Program-made: the position numbers and the translations under genes
Assembly: GCA_020631395.1 (NCBI GenBank)
Contig: JAHDHI010000033.1
Span: 1 to 50,146 of the forward strand
Origin: Bizionia sp.
GTDB taxonomy: Bacteria > Bacteroidota > Bacteroidia > Flavobacteriales > Flavobacteriaceae
Length of the DNA stretch: 50,146 bases
Reading direction: 5' to 3'
In this document: piece by piece, positions 8,747-17,644 of the stretch
How the letters are laid out: the number at the start of each line of letters is the position of its first letter
Numbering within the stretch: the stretch's first letter is position 1
Notes under the pieces: generated by a model
Database searches by the model: none
What the model was told of the DNA's origin: nothing
What the model saw: only the letters and a program-made list of their open reading frames with translations

Positions 8747-10456
8747 TTAATTCAATATCACTTTTTTAGTTGTTTTAAACCCAGATTTGCTTTTAAAGGC
8801 AAATAAATAGATTCCCTTAGGAAATTTACTGATATCCATCCTGTTATTTATGGTTGTAATACTTTTTGCTTCCAATTGTTTCCCTAAAACATCATAGATG
8901 ATTACATCTAAATCTTCTTTCAAGTTAGAAACGGAAACAACTCCTTTCGTTGGATTGGGAAAGATATTTACATCCGTTACTCCAAATTGATCAACAGACA
9001 GAGAACTTCCTTCAATGACATTCAACGTTTGATTGGCACTGACGTTGTTTAAGACATCCTCAACTCCATTCAACCAAGTTATCTTTACATAATCCACTGT
9101 GTTTGCTGTACCTAGACCAAACATTTCCGTATTGGAATTTTGGCCTAGGTAACCTTCGCCACATAAGGTATACCTGTATTGTTTCACTCCATTTATGGAT
9201 ATCTCAATTCTAGATCCAATACCATCTCTATTGTTTGTGACTCCTTGTAGTTTTATCTTCAAATAGTTATTGGAGTTGTTTGTCTTGTTCTCCCATAGAA
9301 AGTTGTTTTCTGTATCATTCATAACAATGATGTCAGGTAAACCATCATTGTTGAAGTCCCCCATTGCATTGGCATAGCTTTTCCTAGTATCATTGTCAAA
9401 CCCTACCCCAGAAGGTATCGTGTAATAACCAGAGCCATTGTTTTCGTAAAATGCAGCAGTTATCAAACCTGTCACGGTTCCATCCATATTGCTACTCACA
9501 TACAAATCCAGATCTGCATCGTTGTCTGCATCCAAAAATACGGAACCCCAAGCAATGGTATTCATTTCTGTCCCTGTTGAATATGCCTCATTGGTAAAAG
9601 TCCCATCCCCAACGTTCTTCAAAAGATAGTTTCCCGATGAAGTATTCGATACATAGATGTCAAACCAACCATCTTTGTTGTAATCTCCAATCGTAGTAGA
9701 CATTGCATCTATGTTTATACCTGCTCCACTGGAAACAGATACATCCGTAAAATTGCCCGTGCCATCGTTTTGATACAATCTATTCATATTCGTAAGCTTG
9801 TCATTGGCCACATATATGTCTTGATCCCCATCGTTGTCATAATCGAAAAAAGCAGAGCAAAAAGACAGTTGATTGCCTAAGTATATTCCAGAAGAAGCAC
9901 TGATGTCCACAAAAGTACCTGCATCGTTTCGATACAAATAGCTGTATTGATTGAATGTTTGATCATCTCTATTGGCTAAGAACGCATCCAAATCCCCATC
10001 ATTGTCTATATCTCCAAAAGAGACTCCATAGGTATATAAGTTATCGGTAAAAAAACCTACCGTGTCTGAAATGTCAAAAAATGTCATATCACCATTGTTT
10101 CTGTAAAACTTGTTTAATCCAGAAATGCTGGTAGCCATGAAATCCTTGTCCCCATCATTGTCATAATCTACCCAAAGTACTTGCTTTACCCTATAGATAT
10201 CGTTTATTCCCAAATCCACCTGTGCGAACGTCCCCCCGTAATTCTTATAGAAATAGACCTCCTCTCCATCTGTGGTGGAATAAGTCAAATCGTCCCAACC
10301 ATCTCCATCGAAATCACAAAAGGAAATACCTCCTCCATAGGTAGATGCTCCATACGAATCTCCTACGCCTCTTACTGTAGCATTGTCTAGAAAGGCAAGT
10401 TGAGCAAAACTTAACGAGGTAACAACTAAAAATAGAAATGTAACTTGTCTTCTCAT
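8747..10456 (-). CDS. secreted FG-GAP/VCBS repeat protein with ASPIC/UnbV domain and T9SS sorting domain
   Basis: From the ATG at 10456 the product has 569 residues: signal peptide (RRQVTFLFLVVTSLSFAQ), then about seven FG-GAP/VCBS repeats with calcium-binding DxDxDG-type loops (CDFDGDGWDD, VDYDNDGDKD, GDIDNDGDLD, FDYDNDGDQD, GDYNKDGWFD, LDADNDADLD, GDFNNDGLPD), forming a beta-propeller. Around residues 410-480 lies an ASPIC/UnbV segment (GIGSRIEISINGVKQ). The C-terminus (NIFPNPTKGVVSVSN to GIYLFAFKS) is a type A type IX secretion signal. It is therefore predicted to be secreted through the T9SS and carried on the cell surface. An in-frame ATG nine codons upstream (10483) is rejected because it lies beyond the -7 box. 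Confidence 0.92.
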   Translation of the reverse strand: MRRQVTFLFLVVTSLSFAQLAFLDNATVRGVGDSYGASTYGGGISFCDFDGDGWDDLTYSTTDGEEVYFYKNYGGTFAQVDLGINDIYRVKQVLWVDYDNDGDKDFMATSISGLNKFYRNNGDMTFFDISDTVGFFTDNLYTYGVSFGDIDNDGDLDAFLANRDDQTFNQYSYLYRNDAGTFVDISASSGIYLGNQLSFCSAFFDYDNDGDQDIYVANDKLTNMNRLYQNDGTGNFTDVSVSSGAGINIDAMSTTIGDYNKDGWFDIYVSNTSSGNYLLKNVGDGTFTNEAYSTGTEMNTIAWGSVFLDADNDADLDLYVSSNMDGTVTGLITAAFYENNGSGYYTIPSGVGFDNDTRKSYANAMGDFNNDGLPDIIVMNDTENNFLWENKTNNSNNYLKIKLQGVTNNRDGIGSRIEISINGVKQYRYTLCGEGYLGQNSNTEMFGLGTANTVDYVKITWLNGVEDVLNNVSANQTLNVIEGSSLSVDQFGVTDVNIFPNPTKGVVSVSNLKEDLDVIIYDVLGKQLEAKSITTINNRMDISKFPKGIYLFAFKSKSGFKTTKKVILN

Positions 10457-10471
10457 ATTTTTCGTTTTAAA

Positions 10472-10479
10472 CAAAAATA
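10472..10479 (-). promoter_or_regulatory. -7 box of the FG-GAP protein gene
   Basis: The minus strand reads TATTTTTG, matching TAnnTTTG. The start point would be near 10466, about 10 nt before the ATG at 10456, which supports the shorter start. Confidence 0.6.
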
Positions 10480-10584
10480 TCAAATTATTTTTTAATAATC
10501 CATTCCACTCATTTTCAAAACAATAACAAGCGACATAGTAGAAAAATAAGGTTGTTTCAACTTTTTAAAAAACAATGGAAGACA

Positions 10585-10616
10585 AAAAAGGCTTGTTCGA
10601 TCGAACAAGCCTTTTT
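10585..10616 (-). terminator. rho-independent terminator of glyA
   Basis: A perfect 32-bp palindrome centred on TTCGATCGAA with arms AAAAAGGCTTGTTCGA and TCGAACAAGCCTTTTT. The minus-strand gene glyA ends at 10639, just upstream in the direction of transcription, and the minus strand reads into a T-run after the stem. Confidence 0.88.
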
Positions 10617-10638
10617 CAAATTCCTTAGGTGTAAAGAA

Positions 10639-11913
10639 CTACATTGTAAATAAAGGCAACCCACTCATCATTGCATTTACCTTTCCTCCTATGGCTTCCA
10701 ATTTATCTTCATCTTCGTAGTTCATGATAACCTCATCTATTAAATCCACTATAGCTTCCATTTCATTTTCTTTTAGTCCACGAGATGTAATTGCAGATGT
10801 TCCAATTCTAATTCCAGAAGTCACGAATGGCGATTTATCATCGAATGGCACCATATTCTTGTTCACGGTGATGTCTGCTTTAACCAACGCCTTCTCTGCA
10901 TCTTTACCAGTAATGTTCTTGTTTCTCAAATCGATCAACATCATATGATTGTCCGTACCTCCAGAAATAATCTTATAACCTCTATCCACAAAACCTTTCG
11001 CCATTGCAGCTGCATTCTTCTTTACTTGCAGCATATAATCCATGAATTCATCCGTTAATGCTTCGCCAAAAGCAATTGCCTTTGCGGCAATGATGTGTTC
11101 CAGAGGTCCTCCTTGATTTCCAGGGAATACTCCAGAATCCAACAACGAGGACATCATACGTGTCTTTCCATTTTTAAGCTTCAATCCAAATGGGTTTTCA
11201 AAATCTTTTCCCATCAATATCAACCCTCCTCTTGGTCCTCTCAATGTCTTGTGAGTGGTAGTCGTCACAATGTGGCAATGTGGTATAGGATCGTTTAAAA
11301 TACCCTTTGCTATCAAACCAGCCGGGTGGGATATGTCTGCAAATAAAATGGCGTTTACACTATCTGCAATCTCTCTGAATCGTTTGAAGTCTATATCTCT
11401 TGAATAAGCAGATGCGCCAGCTATGATTAGTTTTGGTTGTTCTTTCGTCGCAATCTCTTGAATCTTATCGTAATTTAAGACCCCTGTCTCTTCCTCTACT
11501 CCATAAAATACAGGATTATATAGTTTTCCTGAGAAGTTTACAGGGGAACCGTGCGTTAGGTGCCCTCCATGTGATAGGTCGAATCCCAAAATGGTATCTC
11601 CTGGTTTTAGACAAGTATGATAAACTGCCGTATTGGCTTGACTTCCCGAGTGTGGTTGTACATTGGCATATTCTGCTCCAAACAGAGTCTTTGCCCTATC
11701 GATTGCAAGTTGTTCTACTTCATCTACGACTTCGCAGCCCCCGTAATAACGTTTACCTGGATAACCTTCAGCATATTTATTAGTCAAGACAGACCCTGCT
11801 GCTTCCATAACTTGATCACTCACAAAGTTTTCTGAAGCAATCAACTCAAGTCCATGTAGTTGACGCTCTTTCTCAGCTTGTATTAATTCAAAAATGTGTT
11901 CGTCGCGTTGCAT
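10639..11913 (-). CDS. glyA: serine hydroxymethyltransferase
   Basis: A PLP enzyme that converts serine and tetrahydrofolate to glycine and methylene-THF, the main one-carbon entry point; cytoplasmic. The 424-residue length is normal. The PLP lysine is K222 in [14 protein letters not shown], and the motifs ELIASENF (23-30), [10 protein letters not shown] and HSGSQAN (88-94) are intact. It is monocistronic: own -7 box at 11943-11950 and its own perfect hairpin terminator. It diverges from fumarylacetoacetase. Confidence 0.98.
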   Translation of the reverse strand: MQRDEHIFELIQAEKERQLHGLELIASENFVSDQVMEAAGSVLTNKYAEGYPGKRYYGGCEVVDEVEQLAIDRAKTLFGAEYANVQPHSGSQANTAVYHTCLKPGDTILGFDLSHGGHLTHGSPVNFSGKLYNPVFYGVEEETGVLNYDKIQEIATKEQPKLIIAGASAYSRDIDFKRFREIADSVNAILFADISHPAGLIAKGILNDPIPHCHIVTTTTHKTLRGPRGGLILMGKDFENPFGLKLKNGKTRMMSSLLDSGVFPGNQGGPLEHIIAAKAIAFGEALTDEFMDYMLQVKKNAAAMAKGFVDRGYKIISGGTDNHMMLIDLRNKNITGKDAEKALVKADITVNKNMVPFDDKSPFVTSGIRIGTSAITSRGLKENEMEAIVDLIDEVIMNYEDEDKLEAIGGKVNAMMSGLPLFTM

Positions 11914-11942
11914 AAATTTTAATTATGATTATAAATAAGCCT

Positions 11943-11950
11943 CAAAAATA
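11943..11950 (-). promoter_or_regulatory. -7 box of glyA
   Basis: The minus strand reads TATTTTTG (TAnnTTTG). The start point would be near 11937, about 24 nt before the ATG at 11913. Confidence 0.6.
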
Positions 11951-12075
11951 AGAAATAGATTAGTTTTATTATTCATTAAATGACATATTTGCCACTATTA
12001 TTATCACTTTTTGTTAAATCCTTACAAAGCCTCTATTTTTTGCTCTTTTTATTCAATTTAAATAAAAAAAATATG

Positions 12076-12083
12076 TAGGTTTG
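12076..12083 (+). promoter_or_regulatory. -7 box of fumarylacetoacetase gene
   Basis: TAGGTTTG matches TAnnTTTG. A start point near 12089 leaves about 30 nt before the ATG at 12120. It also shows that the in-frame TTG at 12081 lies inside the promoter and cannot be the start. Confidence 0.65.
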
Positions 12084-12119
12084 AATAGAATAATTAATCA
12101 TTTAATAAATATAACTGTT

Positions 12120-13409
12120 ATGCCCATAACTGCTAACAATCCAGATAGAAAGTCGTGGTTACACGTCGATAAAAATTCAGATTTTCCAATTCAAAACATC
12201 CCTTTTGGCGTGTTCTTGACTCGTGATGACATTATTACGATAGGTACGAGAATTGGAGATACGGCGATAGATTTAGGGGCCTTGCATCAATTGGGCTACT
12301 TTGATGGCATCCCATTGACGGATGACATCTTTCTACAAGACACGTTAAATGATTTCATTGCAGATGGTAGAAAGACTTGGCGTTTGGTTAGAAACAGGAT
12401 CGCAGAGATCTTCGATGCAGACAATCCCATCTTGAAAGACAATAAGAAGAACAAGGAAGTGGTCTTGTTTCGTTTGGATGAAATCGAAATGCAACTGCCA
12501 GTGGAAATTGGGGATTATACCGATTTCTATTCCAGTATAGAACATGCTACCAACGTAGGTACGATGTTTAGGGATCCAGACAATGCTTTGTTGCCAAACT
12601 GGCTGCATATTCCCGTTGGTTACCACGGAAGAAGTTCATCCATAATCCCATCGGGTATTCCTGTACACAGACCACAAGGACAGACATTGCCGGCTGGTGC
12701 TTCAGAGCCTGTTTTCGGTCCATCCAAATTGGTGGACTTCGAATTGGAAATGGCTTTCATCACCACAGATGCCAATGATTTGGGGGAACCAATACCTATT
12801 GAAGAAGCGGAAGAATACATCTTTGGCCTGGTATTGTTCAACGATTGGAGTGCCAGAGACATTCAAAAATGGGAATATGTTCCTTTGGGCCCTTTCCTTG
12901 CAAAGAACTTTGCCTCTTCGATATCCCCATGGATCGTTACCTTAGATGCCTTGGAGCCATATAGAGTAGCTAACCCGAAACCTTTGAAGAAACAATTGGA
13001 CTACCTGCAACAAAAGGGCAAGAAAGCCTTCGACATCAACCTTGAAGTAGCAATACACCCTGAAAAGGCAAAAGAGACTGTGGTAAGTCGCTCCAACTTC
13101 AAATACATGTATTGGAGTATGGCACAACAATTGGCTCACCATACCGTAAATGGATGCCCGGTGAATTCTGGTGACATGATGGGAAGCGGAACCATTTCTG
13201 GCCCAACACCGGATTCCTATGGTTCAATGTTAGAGTTATCATGGAGAGGGGAAAAACCCATCAAGATGAAAGACGGCTCCGAGCGTAAATTCATCAATGA
13301 CAACGACACCGTGATCATGAGAGGATATTGTGAGAAAGATGGTACGCGAATAGGGTTTGGAGAAGTTTCCACAAAATTGCTTCCAGTTTTCAACCAAAAA
13401 AAGAAATAA
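12120..13409 (+). CDS. fahA: fumarylacetoacetase
   Basis: A 429-residue enzyme of the last tyrosine and phenylalanine degradation step, hydrolysing fumarylacetoacetate to fumarate and acetoacetate. The N-terminal SH3-like domain (about 1-115) and the metal-dependent FAH domain are both present. Motifs include YTDFYSSIEHATNVG, the catalytic histidine in GYHGRSSSI (about residues 164-172), FELEMAF (metal ligands), FNDWSARDIQKWEYVPLGPF and a glycine-rich MMGSGTISGP near residue 355. No other tyrosine catabolic gene lies next to it here. The start is ATG 12120; the frame extends to a TTG at 12081 that overlaps the promoter. Confidence 0.96.
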   Translation: MPITANNPDRKSWLHVDKNSDFPIQNIPFGVFLTRDDIITIGTRIGDTAIDLGALHQLGYFDGIPLTDDIFLQDTLNDFIADGRKTWRLVRNRIAEIFDADNPILKDNKKNKEVVLFRLDEIEMQLPVEIGDYTDFYSSIEHATNVGTMFRDPDNALLPNWLHIPVGYHGRSSSIIPSGIPVHRPQGQTLPAGASEPVFGPSKLVDFELEMAFITTDANDLGEPIPIEEAEEYIFGLVLFNDWSARDIQKWEYVPLGPFLAKNFASSISPWIVTLDALEPYRVANPKPLKKQLDYLQQKGKKAFDINLEVAIHPEKAKETVVSRSNFKYMYWSMAQQLAHHTVNGCPVNSGDMMGSGTISGPTPDSYGSMLELSWRGEKPIKMKDGSERKFINDNDTVIMRGYCEKDGTRIGFGEVSTKLLPVFNQKKK

Positions 13410-13432
13410 ACACAATTTTACCATAAAAAAAA

Positions 13433-13467
13433 GAAGCTCTTAATTTAATTAAGGGTTTCTTTTTTTC
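13433..13467 (+). terminator. rho-independent terminator after fumarylacetoacetase
   Basis: GAAGCTCTTAATT pairs with AATTAAGGGTTTC (with G-U pairs) and is followed by a run of T, 24 nt after the stop codon. Confidence 0.8.
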
Positions 13468-13513
13468 AATATTATTTTAAAATACATCCAAAGCCCCCAT
13501 TTAGAAAACAAAT

Positions 13514-15697
13514 ATGAAACAATTAATCTTCCTAACATTTTTATTGATTTCCAATCTAGGGTTTTGCCAAGATTTAGAAGTAAAAGACAGATCTGAAAAG
13601 ATCATAAATAGTGAATACTTCCATAATTTTAAAATAGAAAAATACTTTGTCCACACCAACAAGACCGTATACTTTTCCGGCGAAAAAGTATGGTTTAAAA
13701 CCTACGTTGTAGAAGATGGAAGCAATTTACCTTTTGTAGAAACCACAAATTTACACCTAAATCTATACAATGAGACTTTGGAGCTGGTACATAGTGAACT
13801 TGTATATGTGGAAAATGGAACAGGCTATGGACAATTTGAACTCAAAAAGGACATCGTTCCAGGAACCTATTACATACAACTGGATTCCAACTGGAATAAA
13901 AATTTCGATAAGACATCTCTATTTAAGATAGAAATCCTCAATTTAAAAGAAAAAACAACCGCTCCAAACAATTTATCCAAACAAAAAGTCGAGCTTCCAA
14001 AAGAAAAGAACACTACAGATTTTAGCATTCACAGAAACAAAGCATTGGAAACACTACAAACCATATCCTTTGAGATAAGAACAAATAAAACCGTCGCCAA
14101 AAAACTAAAAAACAAATATCTATTTGCAGTTCTACATAGAAATGGAAACTTCAAATCCATTGTTCCAATACCTGTGAATAAAGATATTACAACTTATCGA
14201 ATTGCATTTCCAAAAGCTGACGCCTTCAATGGAATTAATATGATTTCCTTGTTCGACGAAGACAAAAAAATAATTGAAGGGAAATCATTTTTCATAAAAA
14301 AAGAAGGAGGAATAAACCTTGAAATTACCGAAGATTCAAAAACAGAAGACACCTTGATACTTAGCTTAAAAATGTTCAATCAATACGCTAAGGCCAATGT
14401 TAGTATTTCTGTATTGCCAGAAGAGACCAAGCTCTATGACAACCATTCAAACATATTGTCTTCTTTTCTCATATCTCCCTACATAAAAAACAACAATTAT
14501 GGTATTGCAGAGCTAATATCCAAAACGCTCATAAACACTAAGAAATTAGATTTCATCACTTATATTACTTCTTATGGGAATCCTTTTCCATACAGGAATT
14601 TAAAATCTTCTGGATTGAAATTTAAAAATGAAATCGGAGTTACTTTAAAAGGAAGTATCAATACAAAAATTGAAGATCTATCGAACTACAAAGTTATGTT
14701 GTCTTCTAATGAAAATGAATTGACAGAACTAACTTCCATAGATAAAGATAGAACATTCACATTCGACAAATTACATCTAAAACATCCAACCAATTACAGC
14801 CTTGTTTTAATCAATGAAAAAGGAAAAATGGAAAAAGCCTCATTTTTCATTTACAACAATTATGTAAATTACAAAGCAAAAAACACACTGGATAAAAACG
14901 TTGTCTATAAAAGCAAAGACTCCATTATCAAAACCAACCCTGACAACTCGAACGAGTATTCAAGCCTACCAGAATATGAAGATGCAGAAGCATTGGATGA
15001 AATTCTCATAACGGCAAATAAAAAGAAAAAAATAACAGAATTGAGGAAAAAACTATCCAATAGAGGTATTCTAGGGCTAGGTATTTCAAAAGTCTATAAA
15101 CCCGAAGATTCTGGTTTTGGACATTTGGACATTCTAGCTTATTTACAAACATTGCCAAGTACTAGCATATTGTACGATAGTCAAGGAAACATAGTCTTTA
15201 AAAATGATAGAGGAGCCAGAAGTTTCAATGATGGTGTTAGAACAGTAGCTGTAACCTTGGATGGGGTTAGACTTACAGACCTTTCCATATTGATATCCAG
15301 AAAAGTCTCAGAAATAGAATACATCGTATTGAACATAAATGGAGCTGGATATGGTCCTTTGTATCCTGATGGAGTGGTACACCTCATATCAAAAAAAGGA
15401 GGTTCAGGATCAGATATCGTATCAAATATCAAGATTCAAAACTCGAAGACAGTTTACGGATTCAATGATGCAATGCCCAAATACATAAAGCCTGAACTCC
15501 AATTCAAATCTCAAAACTCAATCGATGGCTTCAGCACAATAGATTGGATTCCCAATTTCGAAGTAAAACCAGGAGCAGGCAACCTATTGAAAATAAACAG
15601 GAGAAACTATAAAAACATTAAATTGATCATAAATGGCATTAGTGAAGACGGTAAGCTCATCTATAAGGTTCACAACATATCCATTTCTGATAATTAA
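13514..15697 (+). CDS. surface protein with MG2-like and TonB-receptor plug-like domains
   Basis: A 727-residue protein with a signal peptide ending NLGFCQ. Residues about 40-145 resemble an MG2 macroglobulin domain (IEKYFVHTNKTVYFSGEKVWFKTYVV, then GTYYIQLDSNW). The middle consists of further beta domains. Residues about 500-640 resemble a TonB-dependent receptor plug (GHLDILAYLQTLPSTSILYD, VAVTLDGVRLTDLSIL, GPLYPDGVVHLISKKGG). No outer-membrane barrel follows, so it is not itself a transporter. This architecture recurs in Bacteroidota, usually annotated as a TonB-dependent receptor plug protein of unknown role. Probably periplasmic or on the outer membrane. It is flanked by terminators on the left and an independent gene on the right. 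Confidence 0.8.
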   Translation: MKQLIFLTFLLISNLGFCQDLEVKDRSEKIINSEYFHNFKIEKYFVHTNKTVYFSGEKVWFKTYVVEDGSNLPFVETTNLHLNLYNETLELVHSELVYVENGTGYGQFELKKDIVPGTYYIQLDSNWNKNFDKTSLFKIEILNLKEKTTAPNNLSKQKVELPKEKNTTDFSIHRNKALETLQTISFEIRTNKTVAKKLKNKYLFAVLHRNGNFKSIVPIPVNKDITTYRIAFPKADAFNGINMISLFDEDKKIIEGKSFFIKKEGGINLEITEDSKTEDTLILSLKMFNQYAKANVSISVLPEETKLYDNHSNILSSFLISPYIKNNNYGIAELISKTLINTKKLDFITYITSYGNPFPYRNLKSSGLKFKNEIGVTLKGSINTKIEDLSNYKVMLSSNENELTELTSIDKDRTFTFDKLHLKHPTNYSLVLINEKGKMEKASFFIYNNYVNYKAKNTLDKNVVYKSKDSIIKTNPDNSNEYSSLPEYEDAEALDEILITANKKKKITELRKKLSNRGILGLGISKVYKPEDSGFGHLDILAYLQTLPSTSILYDSQGNIVFKNDRGARSFNDGVRTVAVTLDGVRLTDLSILISRKVSEIEYIVLNINGAGYGPLYPDGVVHLISKKGGSGSDIVSNIKIQNSKTVYGFNDAMPKYIKPELQFKSQNSIDGFSTIDWIPNFEVKPGAGNLLKINRRNYKNIKLIINGISEDGKLIYKVHNISISDN

Positions 15698-15824
15698 TTT
15701 GAGTTTATTTGTTTCAGAATTAACCACCTAGGCTTTCTTTGTTATTTTGGCATCATAATTGAAAATATTTAGAAAATATATCAATCACCTTATTGGGTAC
15801 ATCCGGTAAGCAAAACCAAATCGA

Positions 15825-17009
15825 ATGAAAAGAACACTACTCATTTTACTAAGTCTTTCCCTACTGGCATCTTGTGTTGGAAGAAAGCAAATAGAGAAAC
15901 AATTGCATTCCGGCAATTATGACCAGGCGATTTCCAATGCATTGAGGAAACTAAGGAACAACAAGGACAAAAAACGCAAACAAGATTATGTATTCTTGTT
16001 GCAAGACGCATATCGCAAAGTAGTCGAAGAAAACCACAATAGCATAAATCACCTCAAAAAGGATGGCAATCCTGAATTGTATCAAAACATATTCAACACC
16101 TACTTGGATTTGGATGCCAGGCAAAATGCCATAAAAGCGGTATTGCCATTGAGAATGGGCAACAAGGAAGTCAAGTTGAAATTCAATGACTATAGCAACT
16201 CCATAGTCGAGTATCGTACAAAGCTATCCGAGTACAAATACAATGCTGCGGTAGCCTTGATGAACAGCAAAAACAAGTTCGACAACAGGCTAGCCTATGA
16301 CATTTTAAGCTACATCGAAAACATAAATGCCAACTACAAGGATGTAAGGCAGCTTTTCGATGTCGCACACCACCAAGGTACCGACTATGTGATCGTATCC
16401 ATAGAAAATGAAACCAACCAAGTCATCCCAAGACGCCTTGAAGACGACCTATTGAATTTCGACACCTATGGCCTAAACAACTTTTGGACGGTTTATCACG
16501 CCAATGCCAATACGGAGATACCATATGACTATGCAATGCAATTACGCCTAAAACGCATCAACATATCACCCGAACGCATTCATGAAACACAGGTGTTGAG
16601 ACAAAAGGACATTGTAGATGGCTGGGAATACCAATTGGATGAAAATGGAAATGTTGCAAAAGATAGCTTGGGGAACGACATAAAGATCGACAAGATCATC
16701 ACTGCCAAAGCGCGATTGTTCGAGTTCAATCAAAAAAAATCGACACAAGTAATAGCCAAAGTCGTCTATAGCGATTTGAATACGAATCAAATATTGGAAA
16801 GTTTTCCCATAGATAGCGAGTTCATCTTCGAAAACAACTTCTCCAATTTCACAGGAGATGAAAGAGCACTGACCACCGAGGATTTGAAAGTACTGGAGGA
16901 AAGTAGAAGAGTTCCCTTTCCTTCCAACGAACAAATGGTTTTTGATACTGGCGAAGACCTGAAACTAAAACTCAAAGACATATTGAGTTCTTACTCGTTC
17001 GACAATTAA
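15825..17009 (+). CDS. putative lipoprotein of unknown function
   Basis: I do not recognise a named family. The 394-residue protein starts with a type II signal peptide (SLSLLASC, Cys at residue 17). Residues 20-190 are helical and charged with a TPR-like periodicity (SGNYDQAISNALRKL, AYDILSYIENINANYKDV). The C-terminal half is mixed alpha/beta with repeated internal strands (ITAKARLFEFNQKKSTQVIAKVVYSDL). It ends at a strong hairpin. Location by inference: outer-membrane lipoprotein facing the periplasm, perhaps as an assembly or scaffolding factor, but nothing in the context proves this. Confidence 0.8.
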   Translation: MKRTLLILLSLSLLASCVGRKQIEKQLHSGNYDQAISNALRKLRNNKDKKRKQDYVFLLQDAYRKVVEENHNSINHLKKDGNPELYQNIFNTYLDLDARQNAIKAVLPLRMGNKEVKLKFNDYSNSIVEYRTKLSEYKYNAAVALMNSKNKFDNRLAYDILSYIENINANYKDVRQLFDVAHHQGTDYVIVSIENETNQVIPRRLEDDLLNFDTYGLNNFWTVYHANANTEIPYDYAMQLRLKRINISPERIHETQVLRQKDIVDGWEYQLDENGNVAKDSLGNDIKIDKIITAKARLFEFNQKKSTQVIAKVVYSDLNTNQILESFPIDSEFIFENNFSNFTGDERALTTEDLKVLEESRRVPFPSNEQMVFDTGEDLKLKLKDILSSYSFDN

Positions 17010-17014
17010 AAACA

Positions 17015-17044
17015 AAAACTCCCGAATTGCTTCGGGAGTTTTTG
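17015..17044. terminator. bidirectional terminator
   Basis: AAAACTCCCGAA and TTCGGGAGTTTT form a 12-bp stem around TTGC. Both strands have a T-run after the stem. It lies between the convergent lipoprotein gene and ytxJ and can end both transcripts. Confidence 0.9.
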
Positions 17045-17088
17045 TTATCTGTTCATTTCAATGGGATAGAATTGTCATTGACACAACA

Positions 17089-17481
17089 TCACTGAACAAA
17101 TCGATTCAAATTTATTTCATTTATGGCTCCATGTGAAGCGTGGCTAACCACTACTTCATTTTGAACAACCAATAGTTGAGGAGACTCATGTATTACTTGA
17201 AAGGCATACCCTACTTCATTGGAAATATCCCTATGACTCAACAAATCCAAATAATACAAGTCCAAATCCTTCTCTGTGAGTTCATAATTTGCAATGAATT
17301 GGTTCATTACCATTTTACTAATTCCGCAACGTGTCGAGTGCTTGAATATGACTTGTGTCTTGACCTTCGATTTGTTCTTTATGAATTTAAGCTGTTGCAA
17401 ATCACTCAAGGGTATCCATGGTAATACTTTTTCTTCTTTTGGTTCGTTTGAACCTCCAAACAATTTATTTATCAATCCCAT
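17089..17481 (-). CDS. ytxJ: YtxJ-like bacillithiol-system redox protein
   Basis: A 130-residue thioredoxin-fold protein. The fold starts after a short N-terminal tail, with the sequence FKHSTRCGISKM holding a single active-site cysteine (C52) and a cis-Pro region at HESPQLLVV. This matches the YtxJ family, thought to act as a monothiol bacilliredoxin that removes bacillithiol from protein thiols. The presence of the gene suggests that the organism uses bacillithiol as several Bacteroidota do, but the biosynthesis genes are not in the window. It diverges from clpB with 163 nt between. Confidence 0.88.
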   Translation of the reverse strand: MGLINKLFGGSNEPKEEKVLPWIPLSDLQQLKFIKNKSKVKTQVIFKHSTRCGISKMVMNQFIANYELTEKDLDLYYLDLLSHRDISNEVGYAFQVIHESPQLLVVQNEVVVSHASHGAINEINLNRFVQ

Positions 17482-17644
17482 ATTCTATCGTTTATTTTCT
17501 ATTGAGTCGGTAGGATGCACAAAACTTACAAACTGACTAAAAGTCATACTAACATTGGCTTTAACCGTCATTTTGTCTTGCAAATAACATTGGTAAAGTT
17601 ATTGATTTGTTACATTACCGGAATCAAAGATAAAAATCAAAGTT

